Below are positions 57,231-64,000 of a stretch of 64,000 nt of DNA, one piece after another; position 1 is the first letter of the stretch, and each line of letters starts with the position of its first letter. Under the pieces are notes generated by a model that saw only the letters and a list, made by a program, of their open reading frames with translations, did no database searches and was not told the DNA's origin. The position numbers were made by a program, and so were the translations under genes. Source of the stretch: an uncultured Cryomorphaceae bacterium (GTDB lineage: Bacteria > Bacteroidota > Bacteroidia > Flavobacteriales > Schleiferiaceae); the NCBI GenBank assembly GCA_913009655.1, contig CAJVWI010000006.1:36881-100880 (forward strand), written 5' to 3'.

Positions 57231-58217
57231 ATGCCACGAATTTTAATTACCGGTGCAGCCGGGTTCCTTGGATCACATTTGTGTGACAGATATACTGGCG
57301 AAGGTTATGATGTTATCGGAATGGATAATTTGATCACAGGTGATCTGAATAACATTTCGCATCTCCAAGAGTCAACAAATTTCACTTTCATAAATCACGA
57401 TGTCACAGAGCACATTGATATAGATGTCGAATTGGATTATATCCTGCACTTCGCCAGTCCAGCATCTCCTATAGATTATCTAAAAATACCCATTCAAACT
57501 CTTAAAGTAGGGTCTCTAGGAACACACAATTGCCTTGGCCTCGCCCGAAATAAAAAGGCAAGAATACTCATCGCATCAACCTCAGAGGTCTATGGAGATC
57601 CCCAAGTACACCCACAGACAGAAGAATACTGGGGACACGTTAATCCAATCGGTCCTAGAGGAGTTTACGATGAGGCAAAAAGGTTTCAAGAAGCCATTAC
57701 CATGGCATACCATACTTATCATGGTTTAGAAACACGTATTGTTCGGATATTCAATACATACGGACCAAGAATGCGTCTAAACGATGGCAGAGCACTTCCT
57801 GCTTTTATCGGCCAGGCACTAAGGGGTGAAGACCTGACTGTTTTTGGAGATGGATCTCAGACTAGAAGTTTTTGTTACGTAGATGATTTGATTGAGGGAA
57901 TAAATAGATTGCTTTTAAGTGATTATTCGTATCCTGTAAATATTGGAAACCCAAATGAGATATCAATCCTTGATTTCGCCAATGAAATCTTGGATCTCAC
58001 AGGAAATAAACAAAAAATAGTATTCAAAGCACTTCCAAAAGACGACCCTACGCAAAGAAAGCCGGATATATCAAAGGCAAAAGAAATACTTAATTGGGAA
58101 CCCAAGGTCAATAGATCTGAAGGGTTAAAAATCACCTACGAGGCATTCAATAAATTATCTCAAAGCGACTTGAACAAGCAGGAGCACAGAGATTTTCAGA
58201 AATTCAGTAAAAAATGA
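57231..58217 (+). CDS. uxs: UDP-glucuronate decarboxylase (UDP-xylose synthase)
   Basis: This SDR enzyme of 328 residues converts UDP-glucuronate to UDP-xylose. The N-terminal fold is [20 protein letters not shown]. Uxs-specific blocks are [40 protein letters not shown] and [20 protein letters not shown] with catalytic Y and K, followed by [20 protein letters not shown]. It follows ugd by 7 nt and overlaps galE by 4 nt. The window therefore encodes UDP-glucose to UDP-GlcA to UDP-Xyl in order, pointing to xylose-containing surface glycans. Confidence 0.93.
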   Translation: MPRILITGAAGFLGSHLCDRYTGEGYDVIGMDNLITGDLNNISHLQESTNFTFINHDVTEHIDIDVELDYILHFASPASPIDYLKIPIQTLKVGSLGTHNCLGLARNKKARILIASTSEVYGDPQVHPQTEEYWGHVNPIGPRGVYDEAKRFQEAITMAYHTYHGLETRIVRIFNTYGPRMRLNDGRALPAFIGQALRGEDLTVFGDGSQTRSFCYVDDLIEGINRLLLSDYSYPVNIGNPNEISILDFANEILDLTGNKQKIVFKALPKDDPTQRKPDISKAKEILNWEPKVNRSEGLKITYEAFNKLSQSDLNKQEHRDFQKFSKK

Positions 58218-59224
58218 AAAGAATATTAGTTACTGGTGGCCTTGGATACATTGGTTCGCACACAGTTGTCGAGCTGATTAGTCAAGGTTATCAGGTTTTA
58301 ATCGCTGACAATCTGAGCAATAGCCGTGCTGAAGTTTTAGATGGAATTGAGACTATCTGTGGATCAAGACCTGAATGGGTTAACATTGATCTTTCAGACA
58401 GCGAGAAATGTAAGCTCTTTCTAAAAGATAAAAAATTAGACGGGATCATTCACTTTGCAGCCTTCAAAGCCGTTGGAGAATCTGTGAATGACCCCTTAAA
58501 ATATTATCAAAACAATATATTTAGTCTGGTCAATGTTCTTGAATATTTAAAGGAGAATAGAGATTGTAATTTCATTTTTAGCTCATCTTGCTCTGTTTAT
58601 GGCGAGGCTAAAAAATTACCCATAACGGAAAACGAAATCATAAAGCCAGCAGAGTCTCCCTACGGGAACACTAAACAGATCTGCGAAGAGATTATTAAAG
58701 AGAGTTCGATTGCTTACAATTTAAAAACTATTGCATTAAGATATTTCAATCCAATTGGAGCGCACCCCTCTGGCAAGATCGGAGAACTACCCATAGGCGT
58801 ACCTCAGAACCTCGTTCCTTTTATCACACAAAGCGCGGCAGGAATTCGTGGAGAACTAAATGTTTTTGGTGATGATTACCCCACAGCTGACGGAACGGCA
58901 ATTCGCGACTACATTCATGTAGTTGATCTGGCCCAGGCGCATATTAAAGCACTGGAGAGATTACTCAATAATGAAAATGAATCTAGCTCAGAGACATTCA
59001 ATTTGGGAACAGGAAAAGGTTCTAGCGTATTAGAAGTTATCAAAGCATTTGAATTGGCAACAGGAGAAAAACTAGACTATAATGTCGTAGGGCGAAGAAA
59101 AGGGGATGTTGTTTCAGCTTTCGCAGATATTAAACTAGCGAAAGAAAAGCTAGGCTGGGAAACAAAAAAAACTATTGAAGATGCTTTGAAAGACGCATGG
59201 AGATGGCAGAAAAATCTGCTCTAA
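58214..59224 (+). CDS. galE: UDP-glucose 4-epimerase
   Basis: GalE interconverts UDP-glucose and UDP-galactose. The 336-residue SDR protein has [40 protein letters not shown], the serine of [10 protein letters not shown] and the catalytic tyrosine/lysine in [31 protein letters not shown] and [20 protein letters not shown] complete the GalE-specific pattern. It overlaps uxs by 4 nt (ATGA) and ends the three-gene nucleotide-sugar operon, 6 nt from the convergent nitroreductase stop. Confidence 0.95.
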   Translation: MKRILVTGGLGYIGSHTVVELISQGYQVLIADNLSNSRAEVLDGIETICGSRPEWVNIDLSDSEKCKLFLKDKKLDGIIHFAAFKAVGESVNDPLKYYQNNIFSLVNVLEYLKENRDCNFIFSSSCSVYGEAKKLPITENEIIKPAESPYGNTKQICEEIIKESSIAYNLKTIALRYFNPIGAHPSGKIGELPIGVPQNLVPFITQSAAGIRGELNVFGDDYPTADGTAIRDYIHVVDLAQAHIKALERLLNNENESSSETFNLGTGKGSSVLEVIKAFELATGEKLDYNVVGRRKGDVVSAFADIKLAKEKLGWETKKTIEDALKDAWRWQKNLL

Positions 59225-59230
59225 TATTAA

Positions 59231-60004
59231 TTAAACCTCCTTGATAAATAGATCCTGATCAAATCTTACTCGAGGGCCATAGACCCCGTTGTCTGCCCTT
59301 TTGCCTGCAGAGATAACCATACATATGCTCGCTCCCTTTGGTAGGTCTAATAATTCTTTTACGCGCTTGCCGTCCATTCCTTCCATCGGGCAGCTATCAA
59401 AACCATGAGCTCTAATGGCCAACATAAAGTTCTCACACGCCAGTGCAGTGGACTTCTGAGCCCATAAGCGCATTCCAGATAAAGAATATGGACCTCTTGG
59501 TGTAGGCTTGGATAACCCTCGAACCCAAACATACAGTTGCTTAAAAGGACCATAGATCCCGAAGGGGCCCATATTGTATGCCATGGGCACAATGCGAGAG
59601 TAATATTGATACGCGGCCTTTAACTTCACCTTTTTCGCCTCATCAAATTTAGCCAGCATCAAAGCATTGGTCTCTCTCCATCGGTCAGGTCTTGCTACAG
59701 CAACCACTAGCTCTGAAGCAGTCCTTGCTGCAGGCTGGCTTAGGCAATACTTAACTAATTTTTTCTTTTTTACTTCATCACGTACCCAATAAAATTCCCA
59801 TGTTTGAAGATTACTCGAATTGGGAGCCAATAATGATAGCCTAAGACATTCTCTCATGACGCTCTCTGGGATTGGTGTTTCGTCGTAAACACGAACAGAC
59901 CGGCGACTTTCTACTACAGCTCTAAAGGCCTCAGAGTCTACATGAATAGATTCTTCCTTGTAGCCATGCTCTGGAGCTGCTTTAAAAATTTCAACTTTCG
60001 ACAT
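59231..60004 (-). CDS. Nitroreductase-family FMN oxidoreductase
   Basis: A 257-residue flavoprotein. SRRSVRVYDETPIPESVMRE and LRLSLLAPNSSNLQTWEFYW form the FMN-phosphate and dimer-interface motifs of the nitroreductase fold. ALACENFMLAIRAHGFDSCP, then MEGMDGKRVKELLDLP, is the second conserved block. The central insert with YNMGPFGIYGPFKQLYVWVR is longer than in the smallest members. Family members reduce nitro compounds or quinones, or reduce or cleave flavins, and the substrate cannot be told. It sits between galE and the kelch protein with no obvious link to polysaccharide synthesis. Confidence 0.85.
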   Translation of the reverse strand: MSKVEIFKAAPEHGYKEESIHVDSEAFRAVVESRRSVRVYDETPIPESVMRECLRLSLLAPNSSNLQTWEFYWVRDEVKKKKLVKYCLSQPAARTASELVVAVARPDRWRETNALMLAKFDEAKKVKLKAAYQYYSRIVPMAYNMGPFGIYGPFKQLYVWVRGLSKPTPRGPYSLSGMRLWAQKSTALACENFMLAIRAHGFDSCPMEGMDGKRVKELLDLPKGASICMVISAGKRADNGVYGPRVRFDQDLFIKEV

Positions 60005-60022
60005 ATAGGATTTGAATAATAA

Positions 60023-61399
60023 TCAATTATTTGCAAAAAGTGTTTTATTCAATGTGTACACTTTTAACCTTCTATCAAATTTAGATTTATTAATTTGAAT
60101 AGGATCCTCAATTGATTTTAGTGCACTTTTAATGTTGAAATTAATTTTATAGATAACGTCTTTAATGATTCTGGTCTTGTGGGAATAATCCAAATGGGGT
60201 TTATCAATCCATTTTAGAATATCTTCAGAATAAATAGGTTCATCAGAAGTCATGAATCCATTTAATATTTTGAAACCCAAGGGATCCATTTCAATCAAAT
60301 TATTTTTGAAATATAAATTGCCTTTTTTTAATACTAGTTTATTGCTTTTTAACTTTACTTTTTTGTACTGAAAAATTGAATATCCAATGAATACAGCGAG
60401 TGATAAATAAAGTAGTATCTGTGATAAATTGGATTTCGTTGAGTAAAACTTATCCTCTGAAATGAGCTCTCCAAATATTTCATCTGAATTTCTTGACACG
60501 ATATTTACTTCGTTTTTTAAATTATCGCTTTTGAAAAACCCATAAAATTTATCTTCATGATAGAACATGTTCAATTCATAATGACTTGGATGGAATATTT
60601 TTCTAGTGAATGAGGTTCTATTGTATCTTTTTATGGTGTTTTTTTCTAAATCAATTACCATTAGCAAATCATCATCAGTATTAGCAATCAGCAGGTTTTT
60701 ATTGAACTCTATTACCTGTTGAAATTTTAATTTTTCTGACCAATTCTCAACCTCACCTAACTTATTCCATTTACCATCAATCAAGTCAAATTTCCATACT
60801 TCATTGGAGTTGTAAGAAATCAAAGGGTTTTTATCCTTTAAAATAGATCCACCAATTACATAAAGGTCATCTCCAATAACTTTAACAATCGCATTTTGTC
60901 TTCCCTTGGGATAATTTTTAGTGTTTTCAAAAGGAACAAGCTCCCATTCCTTTGTCTCAGGTTCAAATCGAGTTATTATATGTCGACTTGACCAAAACCC
61001 ATATCCACCATACTTATAAATACTTCCTTCATAAGAAAAGATAGAAGCACCAAGTTGCATTTTATGCTGGTAGGAATTATCTAACTTGATCAGACTATCT
61101 TTTTCAAAGCGAAAAATCGCACCTCCTTGAGGGTCTAAAAAATAATTTTCTCCATCACAACCAATGGTCTGATATTGCTCAAGATTCAAACCATTGCTGT
61201 TAAAATTAAAATCTTTTTTTTCAAGAGTAGTCAAGTCTATACAAGAAACTCTGTCCTCATAGACGATACAAACTTCATTATCAACCCTTGATAGTATCGT
61301 TTTAAGGACTTTATCAAGATTATTTACGGATCCTTCAGCAATTAAGTCGATCGCAGAGGTAAATAAGCAAAAAATACTAAAAAATAATAGTTGCTTCAT
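60023..61399 (-). CDS. Kelch-propeller / single-TM / winged-helix-like protein, putative transmembrane regulator
   Basis: Numbering counts from a possible ATG at 61414; I start it at ATG 61399, where the signal peptide KQLLFFSIFCLFTSAIDLIA begins. The periplasmic part (about 28-325) has kelch-like repeats such as YKYGGYGFWSSRHIITRFEP and LYVIGG...EVWKFDLIDGKWNKLG. A single membrane helix follows (about 329-351, ILLYLSLAVFIGYSIFQYKK). The cytosolic C-terminus (about 355-463) reads like a divergent winged helix: NLIEMDPLGFKILNGFMTSD, SEDILKWI, YSHKTRIIKDVIYKINFNIK and KFDRRLKVYTLNK. This is a sensor-outside, DNA-binding-inside design. Kelch propellers bind glycans or proteins. Its divergent neighbours are lipid-carrier and UDP-sugar genes, so control of polysaccharide synthesis is plausible. 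TATACTTG lies four bases before the ATG. Confidence 0.7.
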   Translation of the reverse strand: MKQLLFFSIFCLFTSAIDLIAEGSVNNLDKVLKTILSRVDNEVCIVYEDRVSCIDLTTLEKKDFNFNSNGLNLEQYQTIGCDGENYFLDPQGGAIFRFEKDSLIKLDNSYQHKMQLGASIFSYEGSIYKYGGYGFWSSRHIITRFEPETKEWELVPFENTKNYPKGRQNAIVKVIGDDLYVIGGSILKDKNPLISYNSNEVWKFDLIDGKWNKLGEVENWSEKLKFQQVIEFNKNLLIANTDDDLLMVIDLEKNTIKRYNRTSFTRKIFHPSHYELNMFYHEDKFYGFFKSDNLKNEVNIVSRNSDEIFGELISEDKFYSTKSNLSQILLYLSLAVFIGYSIFQYKKVKLKSNKLVLKKGNLYFKNNLIEMDPLGFKILNGFMTSDEPIYSEDILKWIDKPHLDYSHKTRIIKDVIYKINFNIKSALKSIEDPIQINKSKFDRRLKVYTLNKTLFANN

Positions 61400-61469
61400 A
61401 ATACAAGTATACAAAAGTGTCTTGCAAATACGTTATTTTTGGTACCGCAACATTACAGGTTAGTATCAT

Positions 61470-61483
61470 TTTACAATTGTAAA
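61470..61483. promoter_or_regulatory. Perfect 14-bp palindrome between the kelch protein and wecA-like genes
   Basis: TTTACAATTGTAAA is a perfect palindrome in the roughly 107-nt divergent gap. It is flanked by ACAGGT (61455-61460) and ACCTGT (61487-61492), which are reverse complements of each other, about 26 nt apart. The symmetry and location suggest an operator, possibly for the kelch/winged-helix protein itself. On the plus strand TATTTTTG (61434-61441) is a possible -7 element for the wecA-like gene. Confidence 0.45.
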
Positions 61484-61506
61484 GTCACCTGTTGGTTTTT
61501 AGATAT

Positions 61507-62538
61507 ATGAAAAAAGTTATTTTTATTGGTTTTTCTGCAATCATAGTAATCTTTCTTAAGTATATCCTGAATATCGAGAATACTCTGCTTTTAAACTTTT
61601 TTATCACCATAAACTCAACTTTAGCCTTAACGTATTTGGCAATTAACTATGCCAAAAAGAAAGGCTTTTTAGATAAGCCATCAATTCGAAAAATTCATAA
61701 GAAACCAACCCCGAGTGTTGGAGGACTTGTTTTCGTGCCAATAGCAATCCTAAGTTGGGTTTTTAAGCTTGATGATTTCGATGAGAAAACAGTCGCATTA
61801 ATAACTTCAGTGCTATTTATGTATTTTCTTGGTGCTATCGATGACAGGAGACCCATAAGCTTCAGAATAAAGCTCCCTTTGCAAGTACTCGCCAGCATTA
61901 TTGTTATCCATTTTTGGAATTTTATCCCTCTAGACTTTGGAGGTGCATTTGGTATAAATAGCGTGAACAATATTTGGGGATGGATTTTGATGATAGCCTT
62001 TTTCCAGTTCACAATAAATGCGGTAAACTATATGGATGGTATAAATGGCTTGTTAGGCGGCTATTTTGTGGTGATATTTTCATTCCTGTACTTCTGGAGT
62101 GGAGCCATTGAAGAACCAACCGTAAGTTATCTATTGGCCTCATTCGTTGCAACCTTGTGTGCATTCCTATTTTTCAATTTCCGTCGCAAAGCAAAAACAT
62201 TCATGGGTGACTCAGGTTCAACAGTTCTAGGGCTAATAGCAGCTACGGCAACCACAAGAATCATTCAAATTGTCCCAGAAACATCGGTATCAATCGGAAA
62301 CATTGATACCATGATCCCAGCCTTCTTTATTTTTGTGGTGATCTTTTGGTACCCTGTATTTGATTCACTCCAGGTATATACCCGAAGGATTCTTAGAGGG
62401 AACAGTCCATTTATTGCAGATAGATTGCATGTGCACCATTGGCTTATGCTGAAAACCAATAAAAATCATCTTTTAAGCTCCCTGATCATTATTGGATATA
62501 CGGCGGCGTTGGTATTTGGAATGTCCCTGAGCCTTTAA
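61507..62538 (+). CDS. WecA/MraY-family undecaprenyl-phosphate sugar-1-phosphate transferase
   Basis: A polytopic membrane enzyme of 343 residues that would move a (N-acetyl)hexosamine-1-P from its UDP form to undecaprenyl phosphate and so start a polysaccharide repeat. KIHKKPTPSVGGLVFVPIAI is the first cytoplasmic loop, GAIDDRRPISFRIKLPLQVL holds the catalytic DD, and NAVNYMDGINGLLGGYFVV is the NxxNxxDGxxGL motif. FNFRRKAKTFMGDSGSTVLG and the histidine-rich ADRLHVHHWLM are WecA-type rather than MraY-type features. I start at ATG 61507, directly before the first membrane helix. It faces the kelch protein and is followed by the TviB-like dehydrogenase. Confidence 0.9.
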   Translation: MKKVIFIGFSAIIVIFLKYILNIENTLLLNFFITINSTLALTYLAINYAKKKGFLDKPSIRKIHKKPTPSVGGLVFVPIAILSWVFKLDDFDEKTVALITSVLFMYFLGAIDDRRPISFRIKLPLQVLASIIVIHFWNFIPLDFGGAFGINSVNNIWGWILMIAFFQFTINAVNYMDGINGLLGGYFVVIFSFLYFWSGAIEEPTVSYLLASFVATLCAFLFFNFRRKAKTFMGDSGSTVLGLIAATATTRIIQIVPETSVSIGNIDTMIPAFFIFVVIFWYPVFDSLQVYTRRILRGNSPFIADRLHVHHWLMLKTNKNHLLSSLIIIGYTAALVFGMSLSL

Positions 62539-62572
62539 CCCAAACTACGCCAATCGTTACCATCGGTTATCT

Positions 62573-62580
62573 TACTTTTG
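62573..62580 (+). promoter_or_regulatory. -7 promoter element for the TviB-like gene
   Basis: TACTTTTG is followed by six bases and ATG 62587. This would place the transcript start within about two bases of that ATG. It argues against a TTG at 62578 and slightly favours ATG 62587 over ATG 62596. No -33 TTG is seen. Confidence 0.5.
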
Positions 62581-62586
62581 CATCAA

Positions 62587-63867
62587 ATGATAGGAATGCA
62601 AACACTCGAAGAATCTAAAATTGCAATAATTGGTCTTGGATACGTAGGGCTTCCCCTAGCAGTGGAATTCTCGAAAAAATTTCCGACTGTAGGATATGAC
62701 ATTAATAAACATCGTGTTAGCTCTCTAATTAGCGGAACAGATTCTACCTTAGAGGTTGACGATGACTCATTAGCCAGCGCATTGGATTCGGGGCTTAAAC
62801 TGTCTGATGATATTGAATCTATCAAATCTTCCAATGTATTCATTGTGACGGTCCCCACTCCTATTGACAAAGACAAAGCTCCTGATCTAAAACCACTTGA
62901 GAAAGCGAGCGAAATGTTGGGGGGTATTTTAAAAAAAGGAGATATTGTCATCTATGAAAGCACTACCTATCCCGGATGCACAGAAGAATTTTGTGTGCCC
63001 ATTTTAGAATCCTCGAGTAAACTTATTTATAACGAAGACTTTTTTTGCGGCTACAGTCCCGAACGAATTAATCCGGGAGACAAAAAAAACACATTAACTA
63101 AAATTGTAAAGGTTACCTCAGGGTCAACTCCAAAAGTGGCTCAATTTGTCAATGAGCTATACCAAAGCATAATTGAGGCAGGAACCCATCTCGCATCATC
63201 TATGGCAGTTGCAGAAGCTTCAAAAGCTATTGAAAATGCACAGCGCGATGTGAATATCAGTTTTATAAACGAATTATCCCTAATCTTTGACCGGCTCGAC
63301 ATTGATACTCGAGAAGTCTTAGACGCTGCCTCCACGAAATGGAATTTTTTAAATTATACCCCGGGGTTAGTTGGAGGACACTGCATTGGAGTTGATCCCT
63401 ATTATTTGGCTCACAAGGCCAAAATGGTTGGCTATGAGCCACAAGTAATTCTATCTGGAAGAAGGGTAAATGATTCGATGGGTATTCACGTAGCGAACAC
63501 TTACATAAAACTTCTAGTTTCTAAAAACATTCCTGTAAAAAACAGTAAAACTTTAATTCTAGGAATAACATTTAAAGAAGATTGCCCAGACATAAGAAAC
63601 ACTAAAGTCATCGATGTTATCAATGAACTAAAAGAATTTCAAATTGAAGTCGACGTTTTTGATCCTAATGCAAACCGTGACGAGGTTGAAAAAGAATTAG
63701 GGATAGAACTTCTAGCTGATTTAAAAGAGACAGATGAATATGATGGAATCATTCTAGCTGTGGCGCACAAAGAATTTAAATTCTATAAACTCAAATCGTC
63801 TCCAAATCAAGTGATTTATGACCTTAAAGGACTTTACCAAAAAGAAAATGTAGATAAACGGCTGTAA
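62587..63867 (+). CDS. UDP-N-acetylhexosamine 6-dehydrogenase (TviB/VipA/WbpO-like)
   Basis: The 426-residue NAD enzyme oxidises C6 of a UDP-HexNAc to the uronic acid. SKIAIIGLGYVGLPLAVEFS is the NAD fold. TVPTPIDKDKAPDLKPLEKA, YESTTYPGCTEEFCVPILES and GYSPERINPGDKKNTLTKIV are typical of the TviB/WbpO/WecC group. The catalytic cysteine is in GLVGGHCIGVDPYYLAHKAK. The C-terminal GITFKEDCPDIRNTKVIDV is the UDP-binding domain. Whether the product is UDP-GlcNAcA, GalNAcA or ManNAcA cannot be decided. TviB type is the closest by eye. It follows the WecA-like gene and probably begins or continues a capsule/exopolysaccharide locus extending off the window. Confidence 0.92.
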   Translation: MIGMQTLEESKIAIIGLGYVGLPLAVEFSKKFPTVGYDINKHRVSSLISGTDSTLEVDDDSLASALDSGLKLSDDIESIKSSNVFIVTVPTPIDKDKAPDLKPLEKASEMLGGILKKGDIVIYESTTYPGCTEEFCVPILESSSKLIYNEDFFCGYSPERINPGDKKNTLTKIVKVTSGSTPKVAQFVNELYQSIIEAGTHLASSMAVAEASKAIENAQRDVNISFINELSLIFDRLDIDTREVLDAASTKWNFLNYTPGLVGGHCIGVDPYYLAHKAKMVGYEPQVILSGRRVNDSMGIHVANTYIKLLVSKNIPVKNSKTLILGITFKEDCPDIRNTKVIDVINELKEFQIEVDVFDPNANRDEVEKELGIELLADLKETDEYDGIILAVAHKEFKFYKLKSSPNQVIYDLKGLYQKENVDKRL

Positions 63868-63888
63868 CTAATATCAATCGACTGCAAA

Positions 63889-63902
63889 GCCTATTAATAG
63901 GC
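63889..63902. repeat. Perfect 14-bp palindrome after the TviB-like gene
   Basis: GCCTATTAATAGGC reads the same on both strands, 22 nt after the TviB-like stop. As RNA it would fold into a five-pair stem with a four-base loop. There is no T-run behind it, so it is at best a weak terminator; an operator for the next gene is equally possible. Confidence 0.4.
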
Positions 63903-63926
63903 GCAGATTGCTCATTATAAACAACA

Positions 63927-64000
63927 ATGATTGATAATAAAATATTGTGGTCTTCACTATTACTATTTAACAGAAAATATTATAGACGCAGCAGTTCTAT
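63927..64000 (+). CDS. Possible start of a further gene (cut by window edge)
   Basis: An ATG at 63927 opens 24 stop-free codons to the window edge (MIDNKILWSSLLLFNRKYYR...). The hydrophobic WSSLLLF followed by basic residues could be the beginning of a membrane protein, but the piece is too short to identify and may be chance. The rest of 63868-63926 shows only the palindrome above. Confidence 0.25.
   Translation, partial: MIDNKILWSSLLLFNRKYYRRSSS

Noticed and set aside
62583..62951. Minus-strand open frame of 122 codons opposite the TviB-like dehydrogenase.
   Set aside because: It overlaps the conserved NAD-binding region of the real gene and its sequence is low-complexity serine-rich, as expected of a reverse shadow frame.
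1..64000. Search by eye for tRNAs, rRNA, CRISPR arrays, insertion sequences and prophage genes.
   Set aside because: No cloverleaf-sized gaps with tRNA-like ends, no regularly spaced repeats and no transposase or phage-like proteins were found; nearly all sequence is in the listed genes.

Overview
The window is AT-rich, very compact and entirely chromosomal in character. It points to a member of the Bacteroidota, probably a free-living, pigmented, marine-type Flavobacteriia-like organism. Evidence for this: the block dapA-bamD-rpoZ-coaBC-porD-recN, which I know as a Bacteroidota gene order; a type IX secretion (T9SS) component plus cargo proteins with T9SS-like C-terminal sorting domains; several Bacteroidota-typical families (DUF6702, DUF1684, DUF3347, CotH with lamin-tail domain); and promoter elements of the TAnnTTTG type. 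I found no tRNA, rRNA, CRISPR array, insertion sequence or prophage gene. No gene-free stretch exceeds 300 bases; the longest is 34488-34726.

Layout. 1-3761: start of glyA, then fumarylacetoacetase and a bifunctional (p)ppGpp synthetase/hydrolase. 3765-6554 (minus): ffh-folD-queE. 6725-11207 (plus): a FabH-like ketosynthase, an ABC exporter-type pair with a histidine-rich permease, a DUF3299-like protein and a dihydroorotase homologue lacking its metal-binding HxH. 11194-13410: a PhnP-like hydrolase and a conserved protein of unknown function. 13407-19557 (minus): a light-response island holding photolyase, a pterin synthase, IPP isomerase, phytoene synthase, phytoene desaturase, an ECF sigma factor and a B12-binding MerR regulator of the CarH/LitR type. 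19629-31349: prfC, fabI and then the recN-to-prmC housekeeping block. 31379-45323: ribD, a secreted metallopeptidase, dnaA, two small RNA/protein-modification genes, mnmE, cell-envelope proteins, an orphan parA and a SurA-type chaperone. 45353-51695: a GH92 mannosidase, CotH-family, DUF1684 and cupin operon. 51727-63867: surface polysaccharide functions, namely Kdo synthesis (kdsD-kdsC-kdsA), dTDP-glucose dehydratase, UDP-glucuronate/xylose/galactose enzymes, a WecA-like initiating transferase and a TviB-like UDP-HexNAc dehydrogenase. Next to these lies a kelch-propeller/transmembrane/winged-helix-like protein that may be a membrane-bound regulator.

How the parts fit. The carotenoid/photolyase island looks like a complete light-inducible protection module with its own cobalamin photoreceptor and sigma factor. 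The polysaccharide region supplies nucleotide sugars and the lipid-linked first step for an LPS/exopolysaccharide. The recN-prmC block and the dnaA-mnmE block are housekeeping.

Two window-wide features stand out. Convergent genes abut or overlap at their 3' ends. Many first-of-operon genes carry a TAnnTTTG element only 4-6 nt before the start codon, which implies leaderless mRNAs. This pattern was used to choose several start codons. All family assignments are by eye from sequence motifs; no database search was run.
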